A stretch of 5,886 bases of DNA from Nitrospina sp. Its GTDB lineage: Bacteria > Nitrospinota > Nitrospinia > Nitrospinales > VA-1. Both the position numbers and the translations under genes were made by a program. Below are positions 1 to 5,886 of the stretch, piece by piece (position 1 is the stretch's first letter; the number at the start of each line of letters is the position of its first letter). The notes under the pieces were generated by a model. The model did not search any database. It was not told the origin of the DNA and saw only the letters and a program-made list of their open reading frames with translations. The stretch covers positions 1 to 5,886 of the forward strand of contig JABGTQ010000373.1 of the NCBI GenBank assembly GCA_018647025.1, written 5' to 3'.

Positions 1-76
1 ATCACTCTCCATTCTTGCATAATGAATCTACCTTAAAAGGACTCTTAAACAACTAATCAAAAAACCGACTTTTACT

Positions 77-104
77 TTGACTCTCAGCTCTGTATCCTGA
101 TAAT
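77..104 (+). promoter_or_regulatory. Candidate sigma70 promoter for the haem-motif/FGE gene
   Basis: TTGACT at 77-82 (5 of 6 bases of the -35 consensus) and GATAAT at 99-104 (5 of 6 of the -10) are separated by 16 bases. Transcription would begin near 111, giving a leader of about 60 bases before the GTG start at 171. The match is good, but AT-rich DNA produces such matches by chance. No operator-like symmetry is seen around it. Confidence 0.45.
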
Positions 105-170
105 ATTTTCTAAATTATTTATGACTCCTCACCCTAACTACTGATAAGAACTAACCACACTTTATAAACT

Positions 171-1259
171 GTGAATCTGCCATTAAATTATAGTTTAAGA
201 TTGGCCGTACTAATTAATTTTCTACTAGTTAGCCCATTAACTTTGCTAGCTTACGAAACATCAAAAATTATTTCTGAGATAGTAGAAGAATATCCTCACA
301 TATTAAAATGTGAGACAGCATGTCACAAGGTCAAAAATATAACTCTTGCAAAAAAACATCGAACCACGCGTCCAGAATGCCAGCAATGCCATATTGGAAT
401 TAGCAAGAATACTATTTCTCCATTTTCCTTGCCTGAAAAATTTTTTTTATCAAAAGATTCTACTATTAAGATCAAACCTCAGTCCAAGGTCTCATTATCA
501 ACAATAAAAATATTTCCAGCATCTCACGCTGTGATTGCAAAAGCAGAAGTTATAGCAAAGAAAGGGGCTCCTAATGATACAGGTTCTATGGCATTGATTC
601 CCGGAGGAAAATTTATTATGGGGTCTAACGAGAGATGGGACGATGAGGCTCCTGAGTATATCGAGTTAGTAGAAAAATTTTATATCGATCGGTACGAAGT
701 AACTAACACAGAGTATAAAAAATTCACTGATGACACCAAACGTGAGACTCCCTATCACTGGCGGCCTAACGGAAAAATTCCTAAAAACAAGAACAACCAT
801 CCTGTGATTTATGTCAATTGGCACGATGCTAACGCATACTGCAAGTGGAAAGGAAAGCGACTCCCTACTGAACAAGAGTGGGAAAAGGCTGCCCGCGGTG
901 AGACTGGGAATATTTACCCATGGGGCAATACTTGGGCCCTTGATAAATCAAATCACCCCTACAAAGGCTCTACGGGCACAGAACCGATCGGATCTTACCC
1001 TAACGGGAAAAGTCCTTACGGATTACACGACATGTCTGGGAATGTATGGGAGTGGGTCGACAGCTTTTATCTTCCACACCCAGGCAATGATATAAACCGT
1101 GGTGAATATGGTAGAGATAAAAGGGTACTTAAAGGTGGGTCATGGTTTGACTGTTTGTCCTACGGGTGCGGCTTAAGTGCCCCAACATTCAACCGAAGTT
1201 TTTTTACACCCGAAGTCAAAAATAACAGCTTCGGATTCCGTTGCGCAAAATCACCTTGA
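171..1259 (+). CDS. Exported protein with two haem-c-like motifs and a C-terminal FGE/SUMF1-type domain
   Basis: Residues 11-27 form a hydrophobic export signal, with possible cleavage after Ala27. Next come CxxxCH (C47-H52) and CxxCH (C70-H74), resembling covalent haem-c sites; CxxxCH is non-standard. After a linker (75-138) lies a formylglycine-generating-enzyme-type domain (about 139-360). Its family hallmarks are PGGKFIMGS, IDRYEVTNTEY, PVIYVNWHDANAYCKW, RLPTEQEWEKAARG, GLHDMSGNVWEW, RVLKGGSW and the terminal GFRCA. In true FGE, two cysteines spaced C-x4-C after GGS bind copper and oxidise a sulfatase Cys to formylglycine. Here C328 and C333 keep that spacing, with one extra residue after GGS. 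Family members lacking this chemistry are common, so the function is unassigned; a periplasmic redox-linked role is inference. No sulfatase is visible nearby. The start is GTG without a clear ribosome binding site, chosen because it keeps the whole signal peptide. TTG at 201 is possible but would lose the charged N-terminus. Confidence 0.85.
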   Translation: MNLPLNYSLRLAVLINFLLVSPLTLLAYETSKIISEIVEEYPHILKCETACHKVKNITLAKKHRTTRPECQQCHIGISKNTISPFSLPEKFFLSKDSTIKIKPQSKVSLSTIKIFPASHAVIAKAEVIAKKGAPNDTGSMALIPGGKFIMGSNERWDDEAPEYIELVEKFYIDRYEVTNTEYKKFTDDTKRETPYHWRPNGKIPKNKNNHPVIYVNWHDANAYCKWKGKRLPTEQEWEKAARGETGNIYPWGNTWALDKSNHPYKGSTGTEPIGSYPNGKSPYGLHDMSGNVWEWVDSFYLPHPGNDINRGEYGRDKRVLKGGSWFDCLSYGCGLSAPTFNRSFFTPEVKNNSFGFRCAKSP

Positions 1260-1280
1260 ACTGACTAGATACAACTTGAC

Positions 1281-1309
1281 TTGCTCCCATTTTAGTCCAA
1301 AAATATAAA
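1281..1309 (+). promoter_or_regulatory. Weak candidate promoter before the small membrane protein
   Basis: TTGCTC at 1281-1286 and TATAAA at 1304-1309 (5 of 6 of the -10) are 17 bases apart. The -35 matches only its TTG. A better -35, TTGACT at 1276-1281, lies 22 bases from this -10, which is too far. If used, transcription would start near 1316. The alternative is read-through from the upstream gene, since no clear terminator hairpin is visible between 1260 and 1373. Confidence 0.25.
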
Positions 1310-1373
1310 GACCGTACTCTTCAATAATTGATCAAATAAAATTGCACAGACACCTAAAAGAGACAAAACAATA

Positions 1374-1556
1374 ATGCAAAAAAACGTGGGACGTCCAATG
1401 AGTTTGATTCGCAAGATACTAGTATGGATTTTTGTGGTTGGATTTTGGATTTCCTTTTATTGGTACCAAGGTATGGAACAATATAAGAAGAATCCCTCTG
1501 TTGAAAAAATTCCTTCGAAAAAGTCAGAACCCTTCACCTCAAAGAAGCAACCTTAG
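1374..1556 (+). CDS. Small single-span membrane protein, lysine-rich tail
   Basis: This is a 60-residue protein of no recognised family. Residues about 12-31 form one aromatic-rich transmembrane helix (LIRKILVWIFVVGFWISFYW). A short basic N-terminus precedes it, and a hydrophilic tail rich in Lys, Pro and Ser follows. An N-in, C-out single-pass inner-membrane protein is one reading, but the tail is itself strongly positive, so the topology is uncertain. AAGAG at 1358-1362, about 11 bases before the ATG at 1374, is a weak ribosome binding site. The in-frame ATG at 1398 would give 52 residues and still keep the helix. The gene follows the haem-motif/FGE gene by about 115 bases in the same direction, so a partner role is possible but unproven. 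Its end faces the minus-strand gene ending at 1594, with 37 bases between and no clear hairpin terminator. Confidence 0.6.
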   Translation: MQKNVGRPMSLIRKILVWIFVVGFWISFYWYQGMEQYKKNPSVEKIPSKKSEPFTSKKQP

Positions 1557-1593
1557 GACTGAATATTCATAACCTGTTTTCTATAAACCCACT

Positions 1594-2409
1594 TTAACGA
1601 TCGCTAGAAGTTAAAAACTGGTAGTCATATTTCAAAAGAGCGTGATTATCATGCATCAAATCCAATGGTTTTTCCGCGAGGTTAAGGGAAACTATTACTT
1701 TTTTATTTTGATTAAAATAAACATCAGTTTCTTTAATTCGCTCGATTATTTCAACACTTATTTTTTGTTGTTTTGCCAATTGGTCCGGCTCAGGTTCTAG
1801 AATAACTTCCGGCTCTCGGCCAAAAATTGAATCGCTGTCATGTAAAACCAATAATTTTTTATTTTGAGGTTTTTCAAAGACAGGATTTAAGTGGCCTGAC
1901 AAACTTCGCTTCTCAATTTCATAAACAGGTAGCTCCTTTATATGACTATTAAAAGAAAAGTGCAGGTCTTGTTTGATGGGCTTAAAAACCGAAGCACTAA
2001 ACCCCTTGCCACCGAGAGTCAAGGGCTTGTCAGCGGGTTTCATTGTGGGGTCAATATCATGCGTTAGTTTTATTTCTAATTGGCCTTGATTAACGCCAGA
2101 AGAAACTTGACCGATTCTTTCGTAACGATTTATATCTGCATACGCCCTGTTGTTTTGCTCAATTGAATCCATCAACAGTTTTCCCGTTCTTTTCCTAACC
2201 ACCAATACCTTGATAGCAGACCCATCTAATTTCTCTTCGGGGAGGAATTTAATAATTTTTCTTTTTGAAATACGTTTTACAGTGGATTTTTTCGCCCCTA
2301 AAGATATTTTTGTGTAGTCACTTTCCTCGAAATTGTCACTCTTCTTTGGTGTAAAACCTAAAGAGACTCCTAACAAAAAAACAAATGCCCCCAAATAAAA
2401 GAATCTCAT
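1594..2409 (-). CDS. Secreted or periplasmic protein of unknown function
   Basis: This 271-residue protein belongs to no family I recognise. It opens with a clear signal peptide (MRFFYLGAFVFLLGVSLGF, cleavage likely around residue 18-20) and has no lipobox cysteine. The mature chain has no cysteine at all. A strongly basic stretch lies at 40-54 (KKSTVKRISKRKIIK), followed by mixed polar sequence. An acidic Glu/Pro segment (EPEVILEPEPDQ, 199-210) leads into a more ordered C-terminal part (about 217-260), where short hydrophobic strands such as KVIVSLNL suggest a small beta-containing domain. No repeats or catalytic motif are evident. The ATG is preceded by GAAGGA about 10 bases upstream, which supports the start. 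It shares its strand with the gene at 2622-3569, but the 212-base gap makes an operon uncertain. Confidence 0.75.
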   Translation of the reverse strand: MRFFYLGAFVFLLGVSLGFTPKKSDNFEESDYTKISLGAKKSTVKRISKRKIIKFLPEEKLDGSAIKVLVVRKRTGKLLMDSIEQNNRAYADINRYERIGQVSSGVNQGQLEIKLTHDIDPTMKPADKPLTLGGKGFSASVFKPIKQDLHFSFNSHIKELPVYEIEKRSLSGHLNPVFEKPQNKKLLVLHDSDSIFGREPEVILEPEPDQLAKQQKISVEIIERIKETDVYFNQNKKVIVSLNLAEKPLDLMHDNHALLKYDYQFLTSSDR

Positions 2410-2621
2410 TAAAAAAATTTCCTTCGAATTAAATCAGCAATCTTAATAACTATAAAGTCCACATCGGCTATAAACGAATCATTCTTAAATTGTATCAGTC
2501 ATCCAATAAAAATTAAATTAGGATTTAATGTAATTATTTAGTCTTAAATTTTTCAAAGTAATTGCATCTTCAGATTCTATTGTTTTAAAAAAACATACCT
2601 TCTTAGTTCAATCATTTTAAT
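2410..2621. other. AT-rich spacer between the two minus-strand unknown genes
   Basis: No open frame worth calling is present on either strand. On the minus strand TACAAT (2489-2494, 5 of 6 of a -10) could serve the gene starting at 2409, giving a leader of about 73 bases. The -35 position holds only a poor match, so I do not call it a promoter. TGTTTT-AAA-AAAACA at 2581-2595 is a short A/T-only inverted repeat downstream of the gene ending at 2622. It has no GC stem and is not a convincing terminator. Confidence 0.4.
2420..2425 (-). promoter_or_regulatory. Ribosome binding site of the secreted unknown protein
   Basis: Read on the minus strand this is GAAGGA, ending 10 bases before the ATG at 2409. 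It is the clearest Shine-Dalgarno match among the minus-strand genes and supports that start codon. Confidence 0.6.
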
Positions 2622-3569
2622 TCACAACAACTTATTTCTTTTATCTAAATTAGATTTAAAAGAGGTAAAAAGGTTTTTGATGGGAGGAATAAGTTTTTCT
2701 TTAAGAGGTTCTGGGACGTAATTAATTTTATCAATCGGCCAATCCTCCACTCGCCTTACATTCAGGTCATCTTTTGAATAATACTCTTGGAGTGTTTCTT
2801 CAAATCCTACAATTAGCTTATTATCTCTCACTCTAAAAAAAAAATCCCGAATTAATACTGGGTCAAATAAACCTTTAAGAAAATGATCTACTATCTCATC
2901 AATAATAGGATGAGCGTGTTCCAGAAAATCAGATGAAAAAGAGCTCTCCAAAGTTCGATAAGTTATAACGACATCTTGCAGCAAGTATTTAATATCTTTA
3001 GGGTCCCGTTTCATGATCGGTTTTTTTTTAATACTAAATTTTTCTCTGAATTCTTTTACATTTCGAATAGCATCGTGAATGATTGATTCTTCCCAGGGCA
3101 CGAGGTTCCAGATAAAGAATCCCCGCAACCAGTTCACCTTTTTTGAAGAATCCACCATATGCATGGTTAAGCTTGGCTTTACTTGATTACTATAAGGCAA
3201 ACGACCTCCCCACATATTAAGGTCTAGCTCTAATCCATATGGGCGAAATGCATTGATTATTGAAGTATAATAATACCCGACTAGATGTTCCATATTTTCA
3301 TGTTTTTCGAGCGGGCTACCCTGAGGCAAGTTGGCGATAAAGTACAACCGCCAGATTCGTCGTTTTGATTTTCCCTCGCTATCTGCTATAAGATAAGTTC
3401 CACCCCAAATACCAGAAGTAATAGGAACCTCTATTTGATGGTTCTCCTTCAGTTGAAGAGAAACACATCGAGCTATATCTGCATACAATTCATTTAAGTA
3501 GTATAAGTTGATTCGCTCATCGTCCAAAAAAACCGGACCGGAAGCTTGAGGAATGATAGGTGGAGTCAT
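2622..3569 (-). CDS. Conserved-looking cytoplasmic protein of unknown function
   Basis: This protein is 315 residues from the ATG at 3569. An in-frame TTG immediately before it would add one residue, but ATG is the likelier start. Only a weak AGAG lies about 11 bases upstream. There is no signal peptide or membrane span, so it is probably cytoplasmic. The N-terminal half is rich in aromatics, and two WGG motifs stand out (W55-G57 in GIWGGTYL and W120-G122 in NMWGGRLPY). A Trp-rich segment WLRGFFIWNLVPWE follows (147-160). The C-terminal half looks helical and charged (about 161-245), then becomes more mixed and ends in a basic tail. I see no Walker, Zn-binding or nuclease motif, and I assign no function. 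It is transcribed away from recA; nothing shows a link to DNA repair. Confidence 0.75.
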   Translation of the reverse strand: MTPPIIPQASGPVFLDDERINLYYLNELYADIARCVSLQLKENHQIEVPITSGIWGGTYLIADSEGKSKRRIWRLYFIANLPQGSPLEKHENMEHLVGYYYTSIINAFRPYGLELDLNMWGGRLPYSNQVKPSLTMHMVDSSKKVNWLRGFFIWNLVPWEESIIHDAIRNVKEFREKFSIKKKPIMKRDPKDIKYLLQDVVITYRTLESSFSSDFLEHAHPIIDEIVDHFLKGLFDPVLIRDFFFRVRDNKLIVGFEETLQEYYSKDDLNVRRVEDWPIDKINYVPEPLKEKLIPPIKNLFTSFKSNLDKRNKLL

Positions 3570-3631
3570 CAATAATAGATCTCTAAGAGGTGTAGTTTTT
3601 AAGAATAGATAATCAAGAATTTTATATTTAA

Positions 3632-3666
3632 TTTAGTGAATGTTAAAGGTTTTATTCTTCACTAAA
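3632..3666. repeat. 9-bp inverted repeat in the divergent region upstream of recA
   Basis: TTTAGTGAA (3632-3640) and its exact reverse complement TTCACTAAA (3658-3666) are separated by 17 bases. The repeat sits between the divergent unknown gene and recA, about 32 bases upstream of the proposed recA -35. On the minus strand it lies just upstream of a TATAAA (3621-3626) that could be the -10 of the divergent gene. It has no following T-run, so it is not an intrinsic terminator. It could be a repressor site for either gene. It does not match the LexA boxes I know from E. coli (CTGT-N8-ACAG) or Bacillus (GAAC-N4-GTTC). Confidence 0.45.
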
Positions 3667-3698
3667 ATATAGGATATTAACTCTAAGTGATAAATATC

Positions 3699-3727
3699 TT
3701 GCCATTTAACGCCACTCATTCTATAAA
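3699..3727 (+). promoter_or_regulatory. Probable recA promoter
   Basis: TTGCCA (3699-3704, 5 of 6) and TATAAA (3722-3727, 5 of 6) are separated by the optimal 17 bases. Transcription would start near 3734, leaving a leader of about 94 bases before the recA ATG at 3828. This placement excludes the upstream GTG at 3687 as the translation start on this transcript. No recognisable LexA box overlaps it. Confidence 0.55.
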
Positions 3728-3814
3728 CAAAAATGCTAATGTTGTTTTATTCAAACCACTTCAGACCATATTTAAAAATTACCCTAACGAACCTAGAGTA
3801 AACTATCTTAAAAA

Positions 3815-3820
3815 AAGGAG
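3815..3820 (+). promoter_or_regulatory. recA ribosome binding site
   Basis: AAGGAG lies 7 bases before the ATG at 3828, within a purine-rich run. This strong Shine-Dalgarno match decides the recA start over the longer open frame that begins with GTG at 3687. Confidence 0.85.
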
Positions 3821-3827
3821 AAAATTG

Positions 3828-4913
3828 ATGGCGTCGGACGACAGAGGCAAAGCGCTGGATTTAGCGTTCACTCAAATAGAAAAGCAGTTTGGCAAAGGAT
3901 CAATTATGAAGCTGGGTCAAGCTGGTGCCTTAAAAGGTATTTCTGTTATTTCTACAGGTTCGATTTCACTGGATAACGCGTTGGGTGTAGGTGGAGTTCC
4001 CCGCAGCCGCGTTGTGGAAATATACGGACCTGAAGCTTCTGGGAAAACCAGTCTCACACTCCACATTATTGCAGAAGCGCAAAAAACTGGTGGGGTAGCT
4101 GCATTTCTTGATGCTGAACACGCTTTAGACCCTCAGTACGCGCAAAAACTTGGGGTAAATCTTGACGACCTCCTACTCTCCCAGCCGGATACAGGAGAAC
4201 AAACACTTGAGATTGCAGAAGTTTTAGTTCGTAGCGGGGCAGTGGACGTAATTGTAGTAGATTCGGTTGCAGCTCTCGTTCCCAAGGCAGAACTCGACGG
4301 CGATATGGGCGATTCCCACATGGGTCTCCAGGCACGACTCATGTCTCAAGCTATGAGAAAACTTGCAGGTGTGGTCAACAAATCAAAAACATGCCTGATA
4401 TTCATCAATCAAATTCGCATGAAAATTGGAGTTATGTTTGGAAGTCCTGAAACAACAACAGGAGGGAATGCCCTTAAATTTTATTCTTCAGTCCGTTTAG
4501 ATATTCGTAGGATAGGTGCCCTCAAAGATGGCGATAGCATTATTGGTAATCGAACAAGAGTAAAAGTAGTAAAAAATAAAGTTGCCCCACCATTTAGGGA
4601 TTGTGAGTTCGATATAATATACGGGCATGGAATTTCTAAAGTAGGAGACTTACTTGACCTTGCCGTTATCCATGAGCTAATCGCCAAAAGTGGTACCTGG
4701 TTTTCATATAACGAAACACGAATTGGACAAGGCCGGGCGAACTCCAGAACATTTCTCCTAGAAAACCCAGTTATGTGTGATGAAATTGAAACTAGGTTAA
4801 GAGAAAAGCTCGGACTGATTAAGGAGTCGGATAATAAAAAAGAACCCAAAGTAAAAGAAGAAAAGCAAATCTCTGCAAAAAAAGAAAAAAAAGACGCAGC
4901 CTCAACACCTTGA
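3828..4913 (+). CDS. recA: Recombinase RecA
   Basis: RecA is the ATP-dependent strand-exchange protein of homologous recombination. It also triggers LexA self-cleavage in organisms with an SOS response. From this ATG the protein has 361 residues, close to the usual length. Visible motifs: Walker A GPEASGKT (67-74), catalytic Glu in [12 protein letters not shown] (E97), Walker B VIVVDS (141-146), loop L1 around 157-166, loop L2 starting [20 protein letters not shown] (194-213), the family signature [14 protein letters not shown] (215-228), and the interface lysines in [11 protein letters not shown] (K249, K251). The open frame continues 47 codons upstream to a GTG at 3687, but that extension has no RecA similarity and spans the likely promoter; the strong ribosome binding site and the typical [14 protein letters not shown] opening fix the start. 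The C-terminal tail (about 332-361) is lysine-rich rather than acidic as in E. coli. recX follows after 15 bases. Confidence 0.98.
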   Translation: MASDDRGKALDLAFTQIEKQFGKGSIMKLGQAGALKGISVISTGSISLDNALGVGGVPRSRVVEIYGPEASGKTSLTLHIIAEAQKTGGVAAFLDAEHALDPQYAQKLGVNLDDLLLSQPDTGEQTLEIAEVLVRSGAVDVIVVDSVAALVPKAELDGDMGDSHMGLQARLMSQAMRKLAGVVNKSKTCLIFINQIRMKIGVMFGSPETTTGGNALKFYSSVRLDIRRIGALKDGDSIIGNRTRVKVVKNKVAPPFRDCEFDIIYGHGISKVGDLLDLAVIHELIAKSGTWFSYNETRIGQGRANSRTFLLENPVMCDEIETRLREKLGLIKESDNKKEPKVKEEKQISAKKEKKDAASTP

Positions 4914-4928
4914 CGCAATAAGACTTTC

Positions 4929-5453
4929 ATGCCAGACGAGGAAGAATCAAAAAATGCCAGGCGACGGGCGATTCGGTTCCTTGTATATAGAGATAGAAGC
5001 CGAAACGAAATTACCTGCTACTTGAGGGGTAAAAAATTCTCTACTAATGTAATTGAGGAAACACTCACCTTTCTGGAGAACAATAAATATGTTAATGATA
5101 CGAGCTTTGCAATGCAATTTGGAAGATCCCGCATTGTAAATAAAAAAATAGGACGACTACGGTTAGGTCGCGAACTTGAGCATAAAGGCATAGAGGATAA
5201 AGTTATTAACGAAACACTTAACTCCCTTTATAAAGAATTCGATGAAGAAGCAATTGCAGTATCCTGTTTGAAAAAAAAACTTAAAACTTTCGAGTCAAGC
5301 GCTAGTGAAGGAGATCGACGCCGAATAGCAAATTTTCTCGAGCGAAAAGGTTTTCCTTCTGAGATTATATCTCAGGTAGTAGCTCGCCTAATCCCTTATG
5401 CTTCAGATAATGATTGGGTTCCTCCTTCTAGCGCCCCAAATCAAAATAAATAA
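4929..5453 (+). CDS. recX: Regulatory protein RecX
   Basis: RecX binds RecA filaments and modulates them, in most species limiting RecA activity. The 174 residues can be read as three tandem three-helix repeats, the known RecX fold: about 10-58 (RRRAIRFLVYRDRSRNEI ... VIEETLTFLENNKYVND), 59-105 (SFAMQFGRSRIVNKKIGRLR ... ELEHKGIEDKVINETL) and 106-154 (EEAIAVSCLKKKL ... RRRIANFLERKGFPSEIISQVV). The segment with [YF]-[VL]-[ND]-D followed by a helix and G-x-x-[RK]-[IL]-x-x-E-L-x-x-K-G-I is typical of the family. The gene starts 15 bases after the recA stop, in the same frame, with no clear ribosome binding site. It is therefore probably co-transcribed with recA and translated by coupling. The C-terminal tail (about 158-174) is polar and probably disordered. 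Confidence 0.93.
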   Translation: MPDEEESKNARRRAIRFLVYRDRSRNEITCYLRGKKFSTNVIEETLTFLENNKYVNDTSFAMQFGRSRIVNKKIGRLRLGRELEHKGIEDKVINETLNSLYKEFDEEAIAVSCLKKKLKTFESSASEGDRRRIANFLERKGFPSEIISQVVARLIPYASDNDWVPPSSAPNQNK

Positions 5454-5488
5454 AAACTCGGTCCTCGCACAACTAAAATAATTTAGGG

Positions 5489-5886
5489 ATGAACATTCTA
5501 ACAGCCGCTCCTTATTACTTACAAGTCACGACAGTTTTATTACTTGGTCTCACACTTGGGAGTTTTGTCAATGTATGCATTTATCGACTCCCAAAAAATG
5601 AATCCATCATAACGCCACGTTCCCATTGTCAGTCATGCAATAAAAATATTCCAATATGGGACAACATACCGGTTCTGAGCTATCTGATACTTAAAGGAAA
5701 ATGTAGACAGTGCGATACATCAATATCTATTATCTATCCGATAGTTGAAGTGTCAGCAGCCCTATTGTTACTTGCTGGGTTCATTAAATTTGGAGTTTCA
5801 ATAAAGTTAACTATACTCTGCGTCATCGGTCCGACATTACTGACCATCTCTATCATAGATATTAAGCACAAGATTATCCCCGACAC
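5489..5886 (+). CDS. pilD: Prepilin peptidase (type IV prepilin / type II secretion), 5' part only
   Basis: This is an inner-membrane aspartyl peptidase that removes the leader peptide from type IV prepilins and pseudopilins; many members also N-methylate the new terminus. The first 132 codons are present and no stop occurs before the window ends. The N-terminal helix carries LGSFVNVCIYRLP (23-35). A cytoplasmic Zn-binding domain follows with CQSC (47-50) and CRQC (72-75), separated by the family's NIPVLSYLILKGKC, then ISIIYPIVE. Further helices lead to SIIDIKHKIIPD (121-132), where D124 fits the first catalytic aspartate; the second lies beyond the window. ATG at 5489 is the only in-frame start after the stop at 5474-5476. 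AGGG abuts the ATG, too close for a normal ribosome binding site. The gene begins 35 bases after recX, so it may share that transcript, although its function is unrelated. The symbol rests on family membership; a Com- or Gsp-type name is equally possible. Confidence 0.93.
   Translation, partial: MNILTAAPYYLQVTTVLLLGLTLGSFVNVCIYRLPKNESIITPRSHCQSCNKNIPIWDNIPVLSYLILKGKCRQCDTSISIIYPIVEVSAALLLLAGFIKFGVSIKLTILCVIGPTLLTISIIDIKHKIIPD

Noticed and set aside
1..20. Possible start of a minus-strand gene (ATG at 20 with AAGG about 10 bases upstream) running off the left edge
   Set aside because: Only about six codons lie inside the window, which is too little to separate a gene from chance.
666..875. 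Minus-strand open frame opposite the FGE domain
   Set aside because: Shadow of the well-supported plus-strand gene; no family features.
811..1095. Second plus-strand open frame inside the FGE domain
   Set aside because: It lies entirely within a conserved domain coded in another frame, and its translation shows no domain.
1557..1593. Possible bidirectional terminator between the convergent genes
   Set aside because: Only an 8-bp AT-only palindrome (GAATATTC) is present, with no GC-containing stem and no T-run.
3639..3752. Imperfect direct repeat AATGTT ... TTTTATTC at 3639-3657 and 3738-3752
   Set aside because: The spacing between the two halves differs (5 versus 1 bases) and both halves are low-complexity AT sequence, so chance is sufficient.
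3791..3806. GAAC-like half site before recA resembling a Gram-positive LexA box
   Set aside because: The second half (GTTC) is absent, so the symmetry required for a LexA dimer site is missing.
3687..3827. Upstream extension of the recA frame from a GTG, adding 47 residues
   Set aside because: It has no RecA similarity, no ribosome binding site at the GTG, and overlaps the likely promoter. The strong AAGGAG and the typical RecA N-terminus place the start at 3828.
4066..4342. Two minus-strand open frames opposite recA
   Set aside because: They are antisense to the conserved RecA core, and their Arg/Pro/Ser-rich translations are typical of shadow frames.
4481..4930. 149-codon minus-strand open frame opposite the recA 3' end
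   Set aside because: It is the reverse of RecA coding sequence. The Phe/Ser-rich start is the complement of the lysine-rich RecA tail, not a signal peptide.

Overview
The window is an AT-rich stretch of bacterial chromosome, most likely from a Gram-negative. Three points support this: there are exported proteins with signal peptides, one of which carries c-type haem motifs; there is a type IV pilus/type II secretion prepilin peptidase; and the RecA is canonical. A Nitrospinota-like or 'deltaproteobacteria-grade' origin would fit, but this is an impression. Nothing in the window fixes the taxonomy. I see no mobile element, tRNA, rRNA or CRISPR array.

Left part (1-1556), plus strand: a candidate sigma70-type promoter precedes a 362-residue exported protein. 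It joins two haem-c-like Cys motifs to a C-terminal formylglycine-generating-enzyme (FGE/SUMF1-type) domain. About 115 bases later comes a 60-residue, lysine-rich protein with one membrane span. Both act at or outside the inner membrane.

Middle part (1594-3569), minus strand: two proteins I do not recognise. One is a 271-residue secreted protein without cysteines. The other is a 315-residue, tryptophan-rich, apparently cytoplasmic protein. They are separated by about 210 AT-rich bases, so they may not share a transcript. The first converges on the small membrane protein and the second diverges from recA.

Right part (3570-5886), plus strand: the intergenic region holds a 9-bp inverted repeat and a good recA promoter (TTGCCA-N17-TATAAA). 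It is followed by recA, recX 15 bases downstream, and the first 132 codons of a prepilin peptidase (pilD-type) that runs off the window. recA and recX are the core recombination/SOS pair: RecA forms the filament and RecX limits it. The peptidase is probably carried along on the same transcript without a functional link.

The item most worth a second look is the fusion of haem-c-like motifs to an FGE-type domain that keeps a Cys-x4-Cys pair near the FGE active-site position. I did not find a convincing new multi-gene system.
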